DNA from: Trifolium pratense | Lineage: Eukaryota > Streptophyta > Magnoliopsida > Fabales > Fabaceae | Direction of reading: 5' to 3' | NCBI RefSeq assembly: GCF_020283565.1 | Contig: NC_060059.1 | Location: 32,662,838-32,726,837, forward strand | Length of the DNA: 64,000 nucleotides | Shown: piece after piece, positions 44,346 to 54,907 of the stretch | Layout of the letters: each line of letters starts with the position of its first letter | How positions within the stretch are numbered: position 1 is the stretch's first letter | Made by a program: the position numbers and the translations under genes | The notes under the pieces: generated by a model | Databases searched by the model: none | Told to the model about the DNA's origin: nothing | Seen by the model: only the letters and a program-made list of their open reading frames with translations

Positions 44346-44501
44346 TTATAATTAGTAGTAGGTTAAATGTCTTTTAATTATAATTAGTAGTAGGTTAAAT
44401 GTCTTTTAATTCCTCCAATTCCTTCATTGGATTTCTATCTGGGATCATTGGATTTCTATCTACAATTGTAATTATAATTAGTAGTAGGTTAAATGTCTTT
44501 T
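44341..44501. repeat. Tandem repeats with templated filler
   Basis: A unit of about 33 bp (TATAATTAGTAGTAGGTTAA...GTCTTTT) occurs three times. Between the second and third copies lies a filler. Its 44437-44473 part is identical over 37 bp to 43463-43499 inside the Mutator-like element, and CATTGGATTTCTATCT is also duplicated within the filler. Confidence 0.8.
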
Positions 44502-45269
44502 GATCTCTATACATTACAATTTTATTTTGGAATTCTTCACATAAATTTTATTCAATTTTTGTTTTTTGGTTAGGAATTTTATTCAATTTTAGTCCCTATT
44601 TAAAAAATGAGTACTTTAAACCTTGTATTTAATCTCTATAAAAGTAAAGAACTACAAATGAAAAAAAATCAAATTTACAAGTAGAAAATAGAAAATATAT
44701 TTAATTGTACTGCAAAGTACAAACTAGTATTCTAATTAAAGAGATCAGTCTTTTTTTTTTTCATTTCTAAAGAGCCTAGCTCGCAAGAAAAGTACACGCA
44801 TTGAATAAGTGTTGAGAGAATTGAGAAATCATATGGGGTGAAATGAATAGCTCAAGTAGTTGAATTAGCTAGTTGAATTAGTTGAGTTAAGCGATGAAAG
44901 GAGTTGGGGGTTCAGAGTTCAAGTCATGGCAAGATATATATAACAAAACTAACATTACAATAAATATACTAACAATTTATCATTCAAAGTTTTTTTTTTT
45001 AAGAAATCACGTATATTCAAACATACACGCCTACATATTATATCAAACACACACTACTGGATACTGCTTATTGTCCAAATCCGCACGAAAAGTATTTTCT
45101 GCGGATTCTAGTTCCCAACTAATACTTTTGTGGTTAATTATATCCTTACGCGATAATGATCATTTAAATATTTACTATCATCTAAGTTAGATAATAAAAT
45201 AAGGAAATAGTATAAACTTTTAAAATTAAATAAAATATAAGTGAAAAAGGTTTTAAAATTTCTTGTGTC
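44502..45269. other. Upstream region of the wax-synthase-like gene
   Basis: AT-rich sequence with a TTTTAGTCCC-type Mutator foldback relict near 44.6 kb and no other gene. Confidence 0.3.
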
Positions 45270-45278
45270 TATATATAG
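45270..45278 (+). promoter_or_regulatory. Candidate TATA box of the wax-synthase-like gene
   Basis: CTATATATAGGG lies only about 12 bp before the first in-frame ATG (45290) but about 40 bp before the second (45317). That spacing favours the second ATG as the start. Confidence 0.45.
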
Positions 45279-45316
45279 GGTCTAAAATCATGAGAATATT
45301 AGGGAGCAAAGAGAAG

Positions 45317-46306
45317 ATGAAAGGAGTAATCAATAACTTCATCATTGTATGGAGCGTAGCAATAACATTGTTTCTATATAGCTACATAATAGGAAAGATT
45401 GTTCCCAATGGAAGAGGAAGACTTGTAGCCCTTTTCCCACCCACACTCATACTTCTCCTTCTTCCTATTTGGCAAACTGACGCCCACTTAATAATTTATT
45501 CTACATTCTGTCTTTCTTGGCTTTCCACTTTTAAGCTTCTCCTATTTGCCTTTGCTAAAGGTCCTCTCTCATCAAACCCTCCTCCTTCTCTCTTTCAATT
45601 TCTCCTCATTTCCTCTCTTCCCATCAAATTTCAGTACAAAAATCAAAATCAAATCAAATTCAAACTCACTTCTTTAAATAAGCTCGAGTTACTAGTCATG
45701 TCCATTCTCTTATATTTTTTTGTTCTTCCCTATGAGAAGAAAGAAGGTTTCCGTCCATTAATTTTGACGTTTATATATTTTGTCCACTTTTATTTCGGAT
45801 TAGAATTAACTTTTGCCATTAGTACTACAATTGCTCGCAAAATTTTACAACTAGATCTGGAGAAACCTTTCGACAGACCCTATCTAAGTGCATCACCGAA
45901 AGAATTTTGGGGAAAAAGGTGGAACGTTATGGCCTCACGTATCCTACACCCGTCTGTATACAAACCAATGGTGAACGCATTTAGCCATGTCATAGGGAGA
46001 AAGTGGGCTTCAATCCCAGCCGTGGTGGTTACATTTATAGTATCAGGATTGATGCATGAACTCATATACTATAACTTAAAACGCAAGAATGTAACGTGGA
46101 AAGCTTGGGAACCATGTTGGGATTCAATGAGCTACTTCTTCATCCATGGGGTATTTGTGGCTCTTCAAATTGCATACAAGAAGACCTTCAAACCGAAACA
46201 ACAATTAATGCCTACGATTGTGTCTCGCACTCTAACATTAGCCTTCGTTATGACTACAACATTAACTCTCTTCATCCCGGCTTTTATGAGGTCCGTTGGA
46301 AGATAA
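45317..46306 (+). CDS. Wax-synthase-like MBOAT acyltransferase (long-chain-alcohol O-fatty-acyltransferase family)
   Basis: 329 residues from the ATG at 45317, chosen because MKGVINNFIIVW aligns with the usual family start and because of the TATA spacing. The ATG at 45290 would add 9 residues. It is a multi-pass membrane protein with hydrophobic stretches around residues 8-30, 38-60, 122-138, 148-170, 232-250 and 303-322. Family motifs are KPFDRPYLSASPKEFWGKRWN (183-203) and SGLMHELIYY (243-252), in which His247 is the presumed catalytic MBOAT histidine. It would transfer an acyl group from acyl-CoA to a fatty alcohol or sterol in the endoplasmic reticulum. It is intact, single-exon and unlinked to other lipid genes. 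The substrate cannot be told from sequence. Confidence 0.9.
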   Translation: MKGVINNFIIVWSVAITLFLYSYIIGKIVPNGRGRLVALFPPTLILLLLPIWQTDAHLIIYSTFCLSWLSTFKLLLFAFAKGPLSSNPPPSLFQFLLISSLPIKFQYKNQNQIKFKLTSLNKLELLVMSILLYFFVLPYEKKEGFRPLILTFIYFVHFYFGLELTFAISTTIARKILQLDLEKPFDRPYLSASPKEFWGKRWNVMASRILHPSVYKPMVNAFSHVIGRKWASIPAVVVTFIVSGLMHELIYYNLKRKNVTWKAWEPCWDSMSYFFIHGVFVALQIAYKKTFKPKQQLMPTIVSRTLTLAFVMTTTLTLFIPAFMRSVGR

Positions 46307-47999
46307 TTCACATAAAAAAGCTAGATCTATTGCATGTATTTTAATTTTGGCTCAATTATAGTTTTAGCCCCCTACTTTAAAATTACTCAATTTTAGTCCC
46401 TTGTCTCTATTTTTATAATAAAAAATGATGATGTAGCATGTTTTAAGTGATTTGGCACATGACTTGATGATATGGCATATGATGAGGTAAATTAATAATT
46501 TTCATGTCATTAAAAAAAAAATTATGTTTGTACCCAAAAAAACAAAATTAAATTATAATAATAAATTAAAAAAATGAATAAGAATTCTATTATGTCATTG
46601 TCATCAATGCCACCTCACCACAATCATCAATCTCTCCATCGCCTTCAGGCTTCAACCTCGTCAACACCAGACCATCCTCATCAAAATTGTATCACAATCA
46701 TGGAGAAGATCAATTCCTACTATCAATTCATAAAAAGCATTACGCACAGATATAACTGAATAATAATAAGATTAAAATAGTCCCATAAGATCCACAACAA
46801 TTTAAATGATTCAAATTGAATAAAGAAAGATATAAAACCTAATCAATAAAGATTTAACAACTCCAATGGTGAACTATACATGAATCAAGGATGAACAACA
46901 CCTTTGAATTTGACTCCAATGGTGAAAATCTTCACTTTGACACTGTCTAGGTCAAAATTCGAATCCACCTCTTTCTCTCCAAAAGTGAGAACCCTTATCT
47001 CTGGTAAAAATTTCTATTTCTAGGCTCATAACACGCTAAATCGAGTCCCTGTGCGCAGATGTGACTGACGTGTTAGCATAGGAAAAGGCAAATCACACAA
47101 CTATCATCCAAATCAAGCCACAATTTAATGCTTTTGCTGACATCATGCTCTGATTAAACCAGAATCGCGCCACGATTGGATTCTTGTAGGGAGGCGAAAA
47201 ATCCAATAGCCTTGTAAGGGTATAATAGGAAGATAAGGTGCAAAAATTAATAAAAGAAATTTATTGGTGAATTATTGGTGAATTTATTGTTTTTTTTTTC
47301 TAAAACGACAAAGAAAAAGGAACAGAGGGAGTAAATCTTAAAAGCGAGTTATTTTACATCATAGACCAGATACATCAATTATTTAATAAATCTTAAAAGC
47401 GAGTTGTTTCATGTAAAAAGGATCGGATCGACCAGATACATCAGTTATGGCCTAAAGTCACGTGTCCCTGCTCAACGGTCGCAATATCCGGCCATATTGG
47501 AACGACCAACAACAGAATGATGCCTCAGCCGTTTTCTGTAACAATGTTTGGTGATATAAAAATGAAAAAGTACAAGAGAAAGTTCAAAAACACAAATTAA
47601 GAGGTACCATAAGTAAACTCTATCAGAACCCAACAATCTCTAAGGTAAGTAAGACAGAAAAATAAATAGGCAAATAAAACTACATAGAAACAAGGAGGCA
47701 CACCACCACCAAAATAGAGCCCCTCAAATCCTACGTAAAGTAGACTTCAATCCCACTAACTCATCGAGACCCAACATGACACACTACAACAAACTCTATC
47801 GGTTCTAGCATAAGGTAAGGTGGATACCCCACTCATAAAATGAATAGGGGAGCCGAGATTTTTACATCGAAACCACTTCAAATATAAAAGTTTCACCCAA
47901 TTTACCTGACACTTGACAGAAAAGGCTCATTCGAAACAAACGTCTTGTCAAATGTATTACATATTAAGAAGAAAACACTGAAAAACTAGGCTGATGCTA
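46307..47999. other. Intergenic sequence with repeat fragments
   Basis: A TTTTAGCCCCCTACTTTAAA / TTTTAGTCCC start near 46.36 kb looks like one end of a Mutator-like foldback. GGAACAGAGGGAGTA near 47.32 kb is a Stowaway end. AAATCTTAAAAGCGAGTT is repeated at about 47334 and 47389. A 68-bp block (47445-47512) has an inverted copy at 58.36 kb. No gene is seen. Confidence 0.5.
47445..47512. repeat. Inverted copy of a block in the LTR at 58 kb
   Basis: GGCCTAAAGTCACGTGTCCC and neighbouring sequence match the complement of 58354-58419 with only a few differences, so it is a small LTR fragment of the same family. Confidence 0.8.
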
Positions 48000-48000
48000 C

Positions 48001-48366
48001 GGTGGACCACCTTCACGAGTGGTCCATTGTGGACAAATGGACAATACTACTATATGAGTTCGAATTTTACAAAATCCACCGTTGGATTGAAAGTTTATAT
48101 CGTATGGATCATTCATAAAAAAAATTATAAAAAATGAAAATCATTTGATATGTTATTGAGACATATCAAGATTAACGGTATTTATGAAAATCTCATAAAC
48201 TATTAATCTTAATGGGTTTCAATAACATATCAAATGATTTTTAATTTTTCTAAATTTTTTTATGGATGATCTATATGATATAAAATTTCGATCCAACTGT
48301 GAAATTCGTATTCGTTATAACGTTATTCTTGACGGGTCCACCATGGACCACTTGAAGAAGTGATCC
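48001..48366. mobile_element. Palindromic foldback element, related core (366 bp)
   Basis: The tip GGACCACCTTCACGAGTGGT forms a hairpin (GGACCAC/GTGGTCC), mirrored at the right (GGTCCACCATGGACCACTTG). The interior stem contains CCGTTGGATTGAAAGTTTA and AATCATTTGATATG.TATTGAGACA, the same core as the MITEs at 30.7, 31.4 and 36.4 kb, but its ends differ. Confidence 0.75.
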
Positions 48367-48452
48367 ATATTAAAAGAAAACTATTAGAGTTCTATTAAAT
48401 AAAAAGGTACTCAACGTATGACTTTTTCTAACATGAATAAGTGATTTATGTA

Positions 48453-48790
48453 GTGCATGGTGCACAAGTCTCGAATAACATTATAACGAACATGAAGTTT
48501 ACAAAAGCGACCGTTGGATTAAAAGACTATATCATATAGATCATCCATATAAATTTTTAGAAAAATTGAAAATAATTTGATATATTACTCTGAGACTCAT
48601 CAAAATTAACGGTATTTAATAAAAACTCATAAACTATTAATTTTGATGGATCTTAATAACATATCAAATGATTTTCAATTTCTTTAAAGATTTCTATGGA
48701 TGATCTATATGATATAATTTTTCAATCCAACGATCGATTTTGTAAAATTCATATTCGTTATAATGTTATTCGAGACTTGCGCATCATTTG
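48453..48790. mobile_element. Palindromic foldback element, related core (338 bp)
   Basis: The CAAGTCTCGAATAACATTAT start is complementary to the right end. The stem again has CCGTTGGATTAAAAG, ATCATATAGATCAT and TTAACGGTATTTAATAAAAA. Termini differ from those of the other relatives. Confidence 0.75.
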
Positions 48791-49073
48791 TTAATGTTAG
48801 ACTTGGCCCTGAATGTATTACATATTAAGCGCTGATGGAACATTTCTTAAAAACCAAAATCGTTTGTTAAAGTAAAACCCTCTTTTGTACCCAGAAAAAT
48901 TCTAGTATGATTCTATACTAACCGGACTACTTAAAAAACACCATAAAAACTTTTTAAATTAACAACCAAAAATCATGCTTTCCCAAAAATTTGTGATTTT
49001 TAGAACTTAAGAAACAACAACAATCAAGCAATAACATAGTACATAACATCAACAATAAAAATAAAAAGAAAAA
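48791..49073. other. Unassigned AT-rich sequence
   Basis: No gene or recognised repeat is seen. Confidence 0.4.
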
Positions 49074-49090
49074 CTATACTCATAGTTACT

Positions 49091-49212
49091 TTTTTTTTGA
49101 AGAAGCTAAATTAGTCATCCAAATTGGCACCAGAGAGAATCGAACCTCAGACCTCAAGAGGAGCACACTCTCAGGTCCCAAGCCAATACCAATGCACCAA
49201 CCCAAGTGGGTT
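49091..49212 (-). mobile_element. Complete SINE (122 bp)
   Basis: On the minus strand the A-box region TTGGTGCATTGGTATTGG, the B box GAGGTTCGATTCTC and a terminal A run are in the right order. A 17-bp target duplication CTATACTCATAGTTACT flanks it exactly (49074-49090 and 49213-49229), which proves retroposition. Confidence 0.9.
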
Positions 49213-49229
49213 CTATACTCATAGTTACT

Positions 49230-49739
49230 AATAATCAGTTCTCAAAATAAACTCATTAAACGCCCTTACTTAGATTCGATTCGCAGAAATTCTTTTACTA
49301 AAGATGTGATTTTCGGCCCTCTCCTCTTTCTCTCAAGTCTCTATGCTTCCCCTCCTTTCTTTTTTTTTCCCTTCATTTTAATCTATCCTTTTATAGTTTT
49401 ATAGTAATTGTTAGGTTAATCTTTCCAACAAGCAAAGAGTTTACTCTAACCAAATTTTGCCCCTTATTTGCACCCTCCTATTACTACTAACTATTAGGCC
49501 CACCTTTGATATAATTCTTCTTTCCTCTACTAATTTGCTAACTCATACCCCCACCTTCAACACTTACTTTAAACGCACCTCCCTTCTTTTATTTCCTACT
49601 AAAATTATGTTTTCTCTATTTTCTTTCTTTGATTTTACTAAAATTGCTACCCTTCAATTATTTAATGACTAACCGCACCAAAATAACTAAATTCCTAAGT
49701 AAATATTAACTAAAAAAAATTAAAATTAACTAAATCTTA
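49230..49739. other. Unassigned CT-rich sequence
   Basis: No gene or recognised repeat is seen. Confidence 0.4.
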
Positions 49740-50487
49740 ATAAAATAAATAATTCTAGATTTCGGAGACCCCATTCTATTTGTTCTACGCATATCCAATC
49801 CTAAGAATAACTCACAAAACTCTAAGGGTCTGTTTGGTTCGGGGGTTTTGGAGGGGAGGTGAGGGGAGGGGAGGTAATATTTTAATTTTTTTGTATTTGG
49901 TTCAATTTTTAGGAGGGGATATGAGGGGAGGGGAGGGGAGGTGAGCAGAATCCCTCCTAAACTCAATTTTTGTTTCCCCCAAATTGGGGGGATTTGGAGG
50001 GGAGGGGAGGGAAGCTCTTTTAAAGTTTATTAAACTGACAAAATTATCCTCAATATATTTTAGAATTCCAATATTATCCTTATTACTATTTTTATTATTA
50101 GGTTTTTATTGTCTGTACTCTGTATTGCTTATACTCCTTGTCTACCTCCTTTTGTTCGTGTGGTGCCATCGCTGCTCGTTAATCAAGTATGTATTTGTTT
50201 GTTTTTTATGATTACTTGCTGTCGCTGCTCGTCACATACATATATAAGATGTTTCTATCTGTTATTGCTTTTCGTGTGATACATACATATATATTATGTT
50301 TTCCTGTACATACATTATTGCTTTTCGTGTGATACATACATATATATTATGTTTTGCTGTACATACATATATATCACGTATTTGCCTTTATATATGTGTG
50401 TGTATTGCTTTTCTCTTTTTTGAGAAAAAAATATATACATGTGTCTGTACATACATATGTCAATTTGTCAATTTGGAGTATTGATAG

Positions 50488-51024
50488 TAGAGATGGCAAA
50501 AAAACCCAAAGAGAGACCCACCCGAACCCAAACCCAAGTCAATGGGCGAAACCCGATTTGACTGGGTTTGGGTTCGGGTGACACCTGATAATATGGGTGT
50601 GGGTTTGGTATCAGTCAAACCCACACCCGAAACTCATACACCCACCCGAAATATTTTATAATTACCTAATTACCCCCATAGTCTCCCTCAATTTCCTTGG
50701 AAGACCTTAAATTTTAGTTGTAATTTAATTTCTTGAAAGTCTATGTTGTAATTTCTTGAAAGTCTATGTTTGAATTTCCTTGGAAGACCTTAATTTTAGT
50801 TGTAATTTAATTCAAAGTCTATGTTGGAATTTAATTTCTTAAATTTGCAAATTATTTTCAAATGTGCTGCGGGTTTGGGTTTGGGTGGAAAAAACCCGAA
50901 CCCAATGGGTGTGGGCGTGGGTGTTGTTTTGCCACCCGAACAACCTTTGGGTTTGGGTGATGATTTCGGGTGTGGGTTTGGTAAGTGTCAAACCCGCACC
51001 CATGGGCGCCCGTTGTCATCCCTA
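50488..51024. mobile_element. hAT-type element (537 bp) nested in the PIF element
   Basis: TAGAGATGGCAAAAAAACCC at the left and the complement TAGGGATGACAACGGGCGCC at the right. An 8-bp duplication ATTGATAG is at 50480-50487 and 51025-51032. The interior repeats GGGTTTGGGTG / CACCCGAACCC words. There is no transposase. Confidence 0.87.
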
Positions 51025-51088
51025 ATTGATAGTTTGTTAAATTATTATATGTGAAATTTATTTTTTTAAAAATATTTTATTGAATTAG

Positions 51089-51319
51089 ATGGATCATCAA
51101 GAACGAGAAATTGCTATTAATAGATGGTTTGATTTGCGCCGAAGAGTTGTAGCTCAACTTATGTGTGCAATTGTTTATTGTTATGTTCGGATGTCTCGTA
51201 AGAGAAAATTAAGTTATAGTATGAGCTCTGAGAGAGAAAGGGTGCGCGAAGAAATAATGTATCGAATTAGTAACTGTGAAACTATTAGTTTTAAAAATAT
51301 GAGTGTTATAAGATTTTAA
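51089..51319 (+). pseudogene. Possible PIF/Harbinger transposase N-terminal remnant
   Basis: A 76-residue ORF inside the PIF element ends REEIMYRISNCETISFKNMS, which recalls the N-terminal segment of plant HARBI1-like transposases, where RMGPxxFxxLC-type sequence follows. The catalytic DDE region is missing. The position within the element supports this, but the match is weak. Confidence 0.4.
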
Positions 51320-52800
51320 GGGTAAAAAAGTAAATTGATTTTAAAATACCTCCCCTCCCCTTGTGAACCAAACATATATTTAATTAAAATATCTCACCTC
51401 CCCTCCTTTTCCATCTTTTGAACCAAACACATATGTAATTAAAAAATTTCTCTCCCCACCCTTTCCCTCCCCTCCCCTCTATAAAAATACCTCACCTCCC
51501 CTCCCCCTATTTTGAACCAAACAGACCCTAAAACACCACGAGAAGGCACCAACTCAACACCCAACCACTGAAGAATACCACACCCCAACTTGTGAAATTT
51601 GGTTACAAGAACTGAATAAGTGATCAGCTGATTCAGGCCATAATCCACACGTAGAACGGTAGAAGCACTAGCATCCAAATGACACGTCAGTGTCAGAGAT
51701 TTTGATGAGTCAGCAACCTATCCTGCAAGTTGCCAAGAAAAGACTGTCACATTTGAAGGGGCCAAGTACTTTTGGAAGTAACTTATTTTTCTCTACGAGA
51801 GGATCACCTCATCAGCTGTGGAACGCATGAACGCCAAAAAAAGACGACTTAACTGAATAATAACCGCTTGGGTCAAGCTTTCAACACCAAAAATCATCTA
51901 TTGTAGAGATTTTTGAGCACTCCAACATTTCACGGAGACCTTGCAAGATATTAAGCTCCCAGACAAAGAGATATCTTCTCTACCTCAAGTCTCAAATCCA
52001 TTTATCTTAAACCCAGTACCCATCTCCCTCATCGTACTAGTACTCTGGGCTGCAACCCTTGAAGAGCCTTTGGAACTGAGTCCTTAGCGGGGCTTCCCAC
52101 ACGGAAGGATCAAACCAGAATGAAGTCATGTGACCATCACCAACCTAGTAAAACCAATCCAAGATAGCATCGTCAGGATCACCTAGTAAAAACCTATTCC
52201 TCCCCCAACAAGAGACCTTCCTAAGACCCTCATGCCTCCCTCCAAAACGAGGGGACGAAAATAAAGAGATATATCTCGCCAAAATTATATCTCTCCGGAG
52301 ACTCACTCTTACAGAACTTAGTCTTCATCTCCATTTACCAAGCAATACTAGATTCAAGACTCGAAGATCTCTGACCCCAACTTTCCATGACTATGACTTG
52401 CACACCTTTCCCTAGCTAACCCAAGAAATCTTTTTAGCACTCTTAGGGCCCCCCACAAGAAGTTTTGTTGTATTTTGGACTATGTTTTCCAAACTTTGAC
52501 AATCATTTTCATGAAAGAGAGATAAAATAAAGGATGGAATTGAGAAGAGAGTTCAGTTGAACCACCCTACCTCTAAGACTCACATACCTATTCCTCCAAA
52601 CTCCTAGTCGCTTAGCTAAACTATTGAAAAGAGGCTGTCAGGTTAATGATCTCATTAACTGCCTTAACCTATCCACTAACTGTCTCCCCTTAATAAAAGC
52701 ATAATTGTTTGGAGATATTAATTTATCCATGACTTTTGTTAATCTCATTGCAATAACTTTAGCTACAGTTTTGTAATGGACCCCAAATTAAATGTCTAAA

Positions 52801-54844
52801 TTTTAATGATTTTACAAGTATTTCTCTAAATCAAGATCCTTGACAGAGTTGCATAACACCTTATCTGGTTAAATAGATTGAATCGGAGCTGTGAGAGGAA
52901 GAAGATGTAGAACAAGAACTATATTCATTTTAGGTTTTTATTTTCAATTTTGATTTTGTAATTTTTCATTTGTTTTAATATAATATTTTGTGTTTTAAAT
53001 TACATTTTTGATCTTCATATTATCAAATAATGACATGTAAAAAGATTAACACAAACAGATTGTAACACATCATTAAAAATACCACACATTATCATTTTTA
53101 ATTACAAAAATTAAAGAGAGAACTAAAATTGAATGACTATAAAATAAGGTGATTAATTTTGTGAGAAGTGAAATAAAATATGGACCAAAACTTTAAGCTT
53201 TTTTAGAAAGAAATAACATCAAACCACACTTGTTGTGGGTCATATTTTTCTACCAGGGTGAAAAAGGCAAAAAATTAAAAGAAAAGTCAATTCACGAACC
53301 ACCAAACCAATGCAGCAGATATTTAAAATAGAGTAAATCAACCAAAATTCTGAGCTGTATTTTTTTGACATTCACATCTTATTTAGCACACGTTTTGCCA
53401 ACTACCAAGTATACCATGTATACACATATATTTTTCCTCCCCACATGGACCATTATTGTTTTAGACTTTAGTTGAATTTAGCAATTGTTATAAAGTTGTG
53501 ACACCTTCCAGTTAAAAAAATAAATAAAGTAGAGTGAAAAAATAAATAAAGTTATGACACCTATGCTAATTGCATATGAGATTATATAGAAGTGTCCTTG
53601 TTTAAAAAAAATATATATTGTACTCAAAATAATATTTTTTAGATTTTTTAAAGAAATAAATTATACAAATTTTAAGATTGTTATTTTTTTTGTCTCGAAA
53701 TAAATAATTAAGATTTTCTCTATCTTTTATCATTTTATTTTATTTTTTAAAACTACACAATAATGAAAAATAAAAAGCGAAAACGAATTATTTATTTCAG
53801 ATAAAAGGGATCTTTAAAACATTTGTTTGTATTTTTTATATTATTAATTAATTATGTGATTTTCAGATAAAGGAAACTTCGATAATTATTCATAATTCGA
53901 TCATGATGTTAGTAAAATCTCAATAATCATTCATTAATCATCAAAAGTATGTAGCTGAGAATTTCATATTAATCATTTGAGTTCAATTAGATAGGTTACT
54001 CGTTTGAATATTTTAGTCATTTAAATAGAAAAGTGCTTTATTTTTGTCCTTTATATATTGCTTTATTTTTTTACAAAAGAATCAATAATGGGATAGAACT
54101 TATGTCCTTTATTGCTGTCCCCCATCATTTATAACCTTTTAATACTTGCTCAGTCTTAAAATAAATAATAATATTTATATATTATTTTATCTTTTGAGAA
54201 TCTAATCATGAGAAGGAGGGCAATCAGAAAAAGTAGACTTGTTTCGTGAGCTTATCTCAGTTGATAGGTACATTGTATTATATATATAAAAGGGGTCGAA
54301 TTTTGAATTATGATCATCCAATTTATCCTTTTTAAGTATGGAATTTCTAACGACTAAACTACTTGACAAAAAAAAAGACTTATTTACATTTTTTCTCTCT
54401 TTATTTTGGTTAATTTATGCATTTGGTTTTTCTATTTCTTACAATAAAAGATAGAATAAAGGTGTGTTATTTAAACAATAATTTTTGGGACAACTTTCTT
54501 TTCACTTATTTTTATTGGACAATAACAATTGAGAGAAAAAAGAAGAGAGAATAAAAAATGTAATAATGTGAGTATAAGAAAAAAAGTTGTCAAATGTTGT
54601 TCAAAAATTATCGTACAAATTTAAATATTGCATTTAACTTAACGTACATAAATATTTGATCCAAGTGGCCGGTATTGAGCTTCTTAATCATCATTTTCAC
54701 ATTCATAAAATAATTTTTTTTGTAAAGGATGGTTAACTATTTCTTTAGTTCCCTTATTCTCTTGAATCTCAAACAGCACACAGAAACAACCGACATTTTC
54801 AACGCTCTTCACAGTCGTACAAACAAATAACAGCCATTCATCTC

Positions 54845-54848
<4 letters not shown>
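52801..54848. other. Upstream region of the GT47 gene
   Basis: AT-rich sequence. About 53220-53590 shows patchy similarity to 60120-60930 (TAGCAATTG.TATAAAGTTG, TAATTGCAT.TGAGATTAT). A SINE-like piece lies at 54239-54370 (TATCTCAGTTGATAGG, then GGGTCGAATTTTGAA). No gene is seen. Confidence 0.45.

Positions 54849-54850
<2 letters not shown>

Positions 54851-54902
<52 letters not shown>
54851..54902 (+). repeat. (CT)n tract in the 5' leader of the GT47 gene
   Basis: 52 bp of pure CT immediately upstream of the ATG at 54908. CT runs near transcription starts are common in plant 5' untranslated regions and can bind GAGA-binding BBR/BPC factors on the other strand. The tract is expected to vary in length between accessions. 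Confidence 0.9.
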
Positions 54903-54904
<2 letters not shown>

Positions 54905-54907
54905 AAC

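Larger units (their letters stand above)
49826..51528. mobile_element. PIF/Harbinger-type element (1703 bp)
   Basis: GGGTCTGTTTGGTTC at the left and its complement at the right; TAA is duplicated (49823-49825 and 51529-51531). Subterminal GGGGAGGGGAGG repeats follow both ends. The element holds a transposase remnant and a nested hAT element. The LINE reading resumes exactly across it. Confidence 0.85.
49740..52800 (-). pseudogene. Degenerate LINE (L1-type) ORF2, split by a PIF/Harbinger element
   Basis: On the minus strand, from about 52800: YKTVAKVIAMRLTKVMDKLI then AFIKGRQLVD, blocks of the LINE reverse transcriptase. Further on GDGHMTSFWFDP..G.APLRTQF (about 52.0-52.15 kb) matches the post-RT region, and APSNVTVFSWQL with PESADHLF..C (51.55-51.78 kb) matches the zf-RVT domain. 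The reading WLGVELVPSRGVL continues, after removing the PIF element at 49826-51528, as EFCELFLGLDMRR. Many stops and frameshifts make it inactive. The 5' half and the 3' end were not recognised. Confidence 0.8.
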
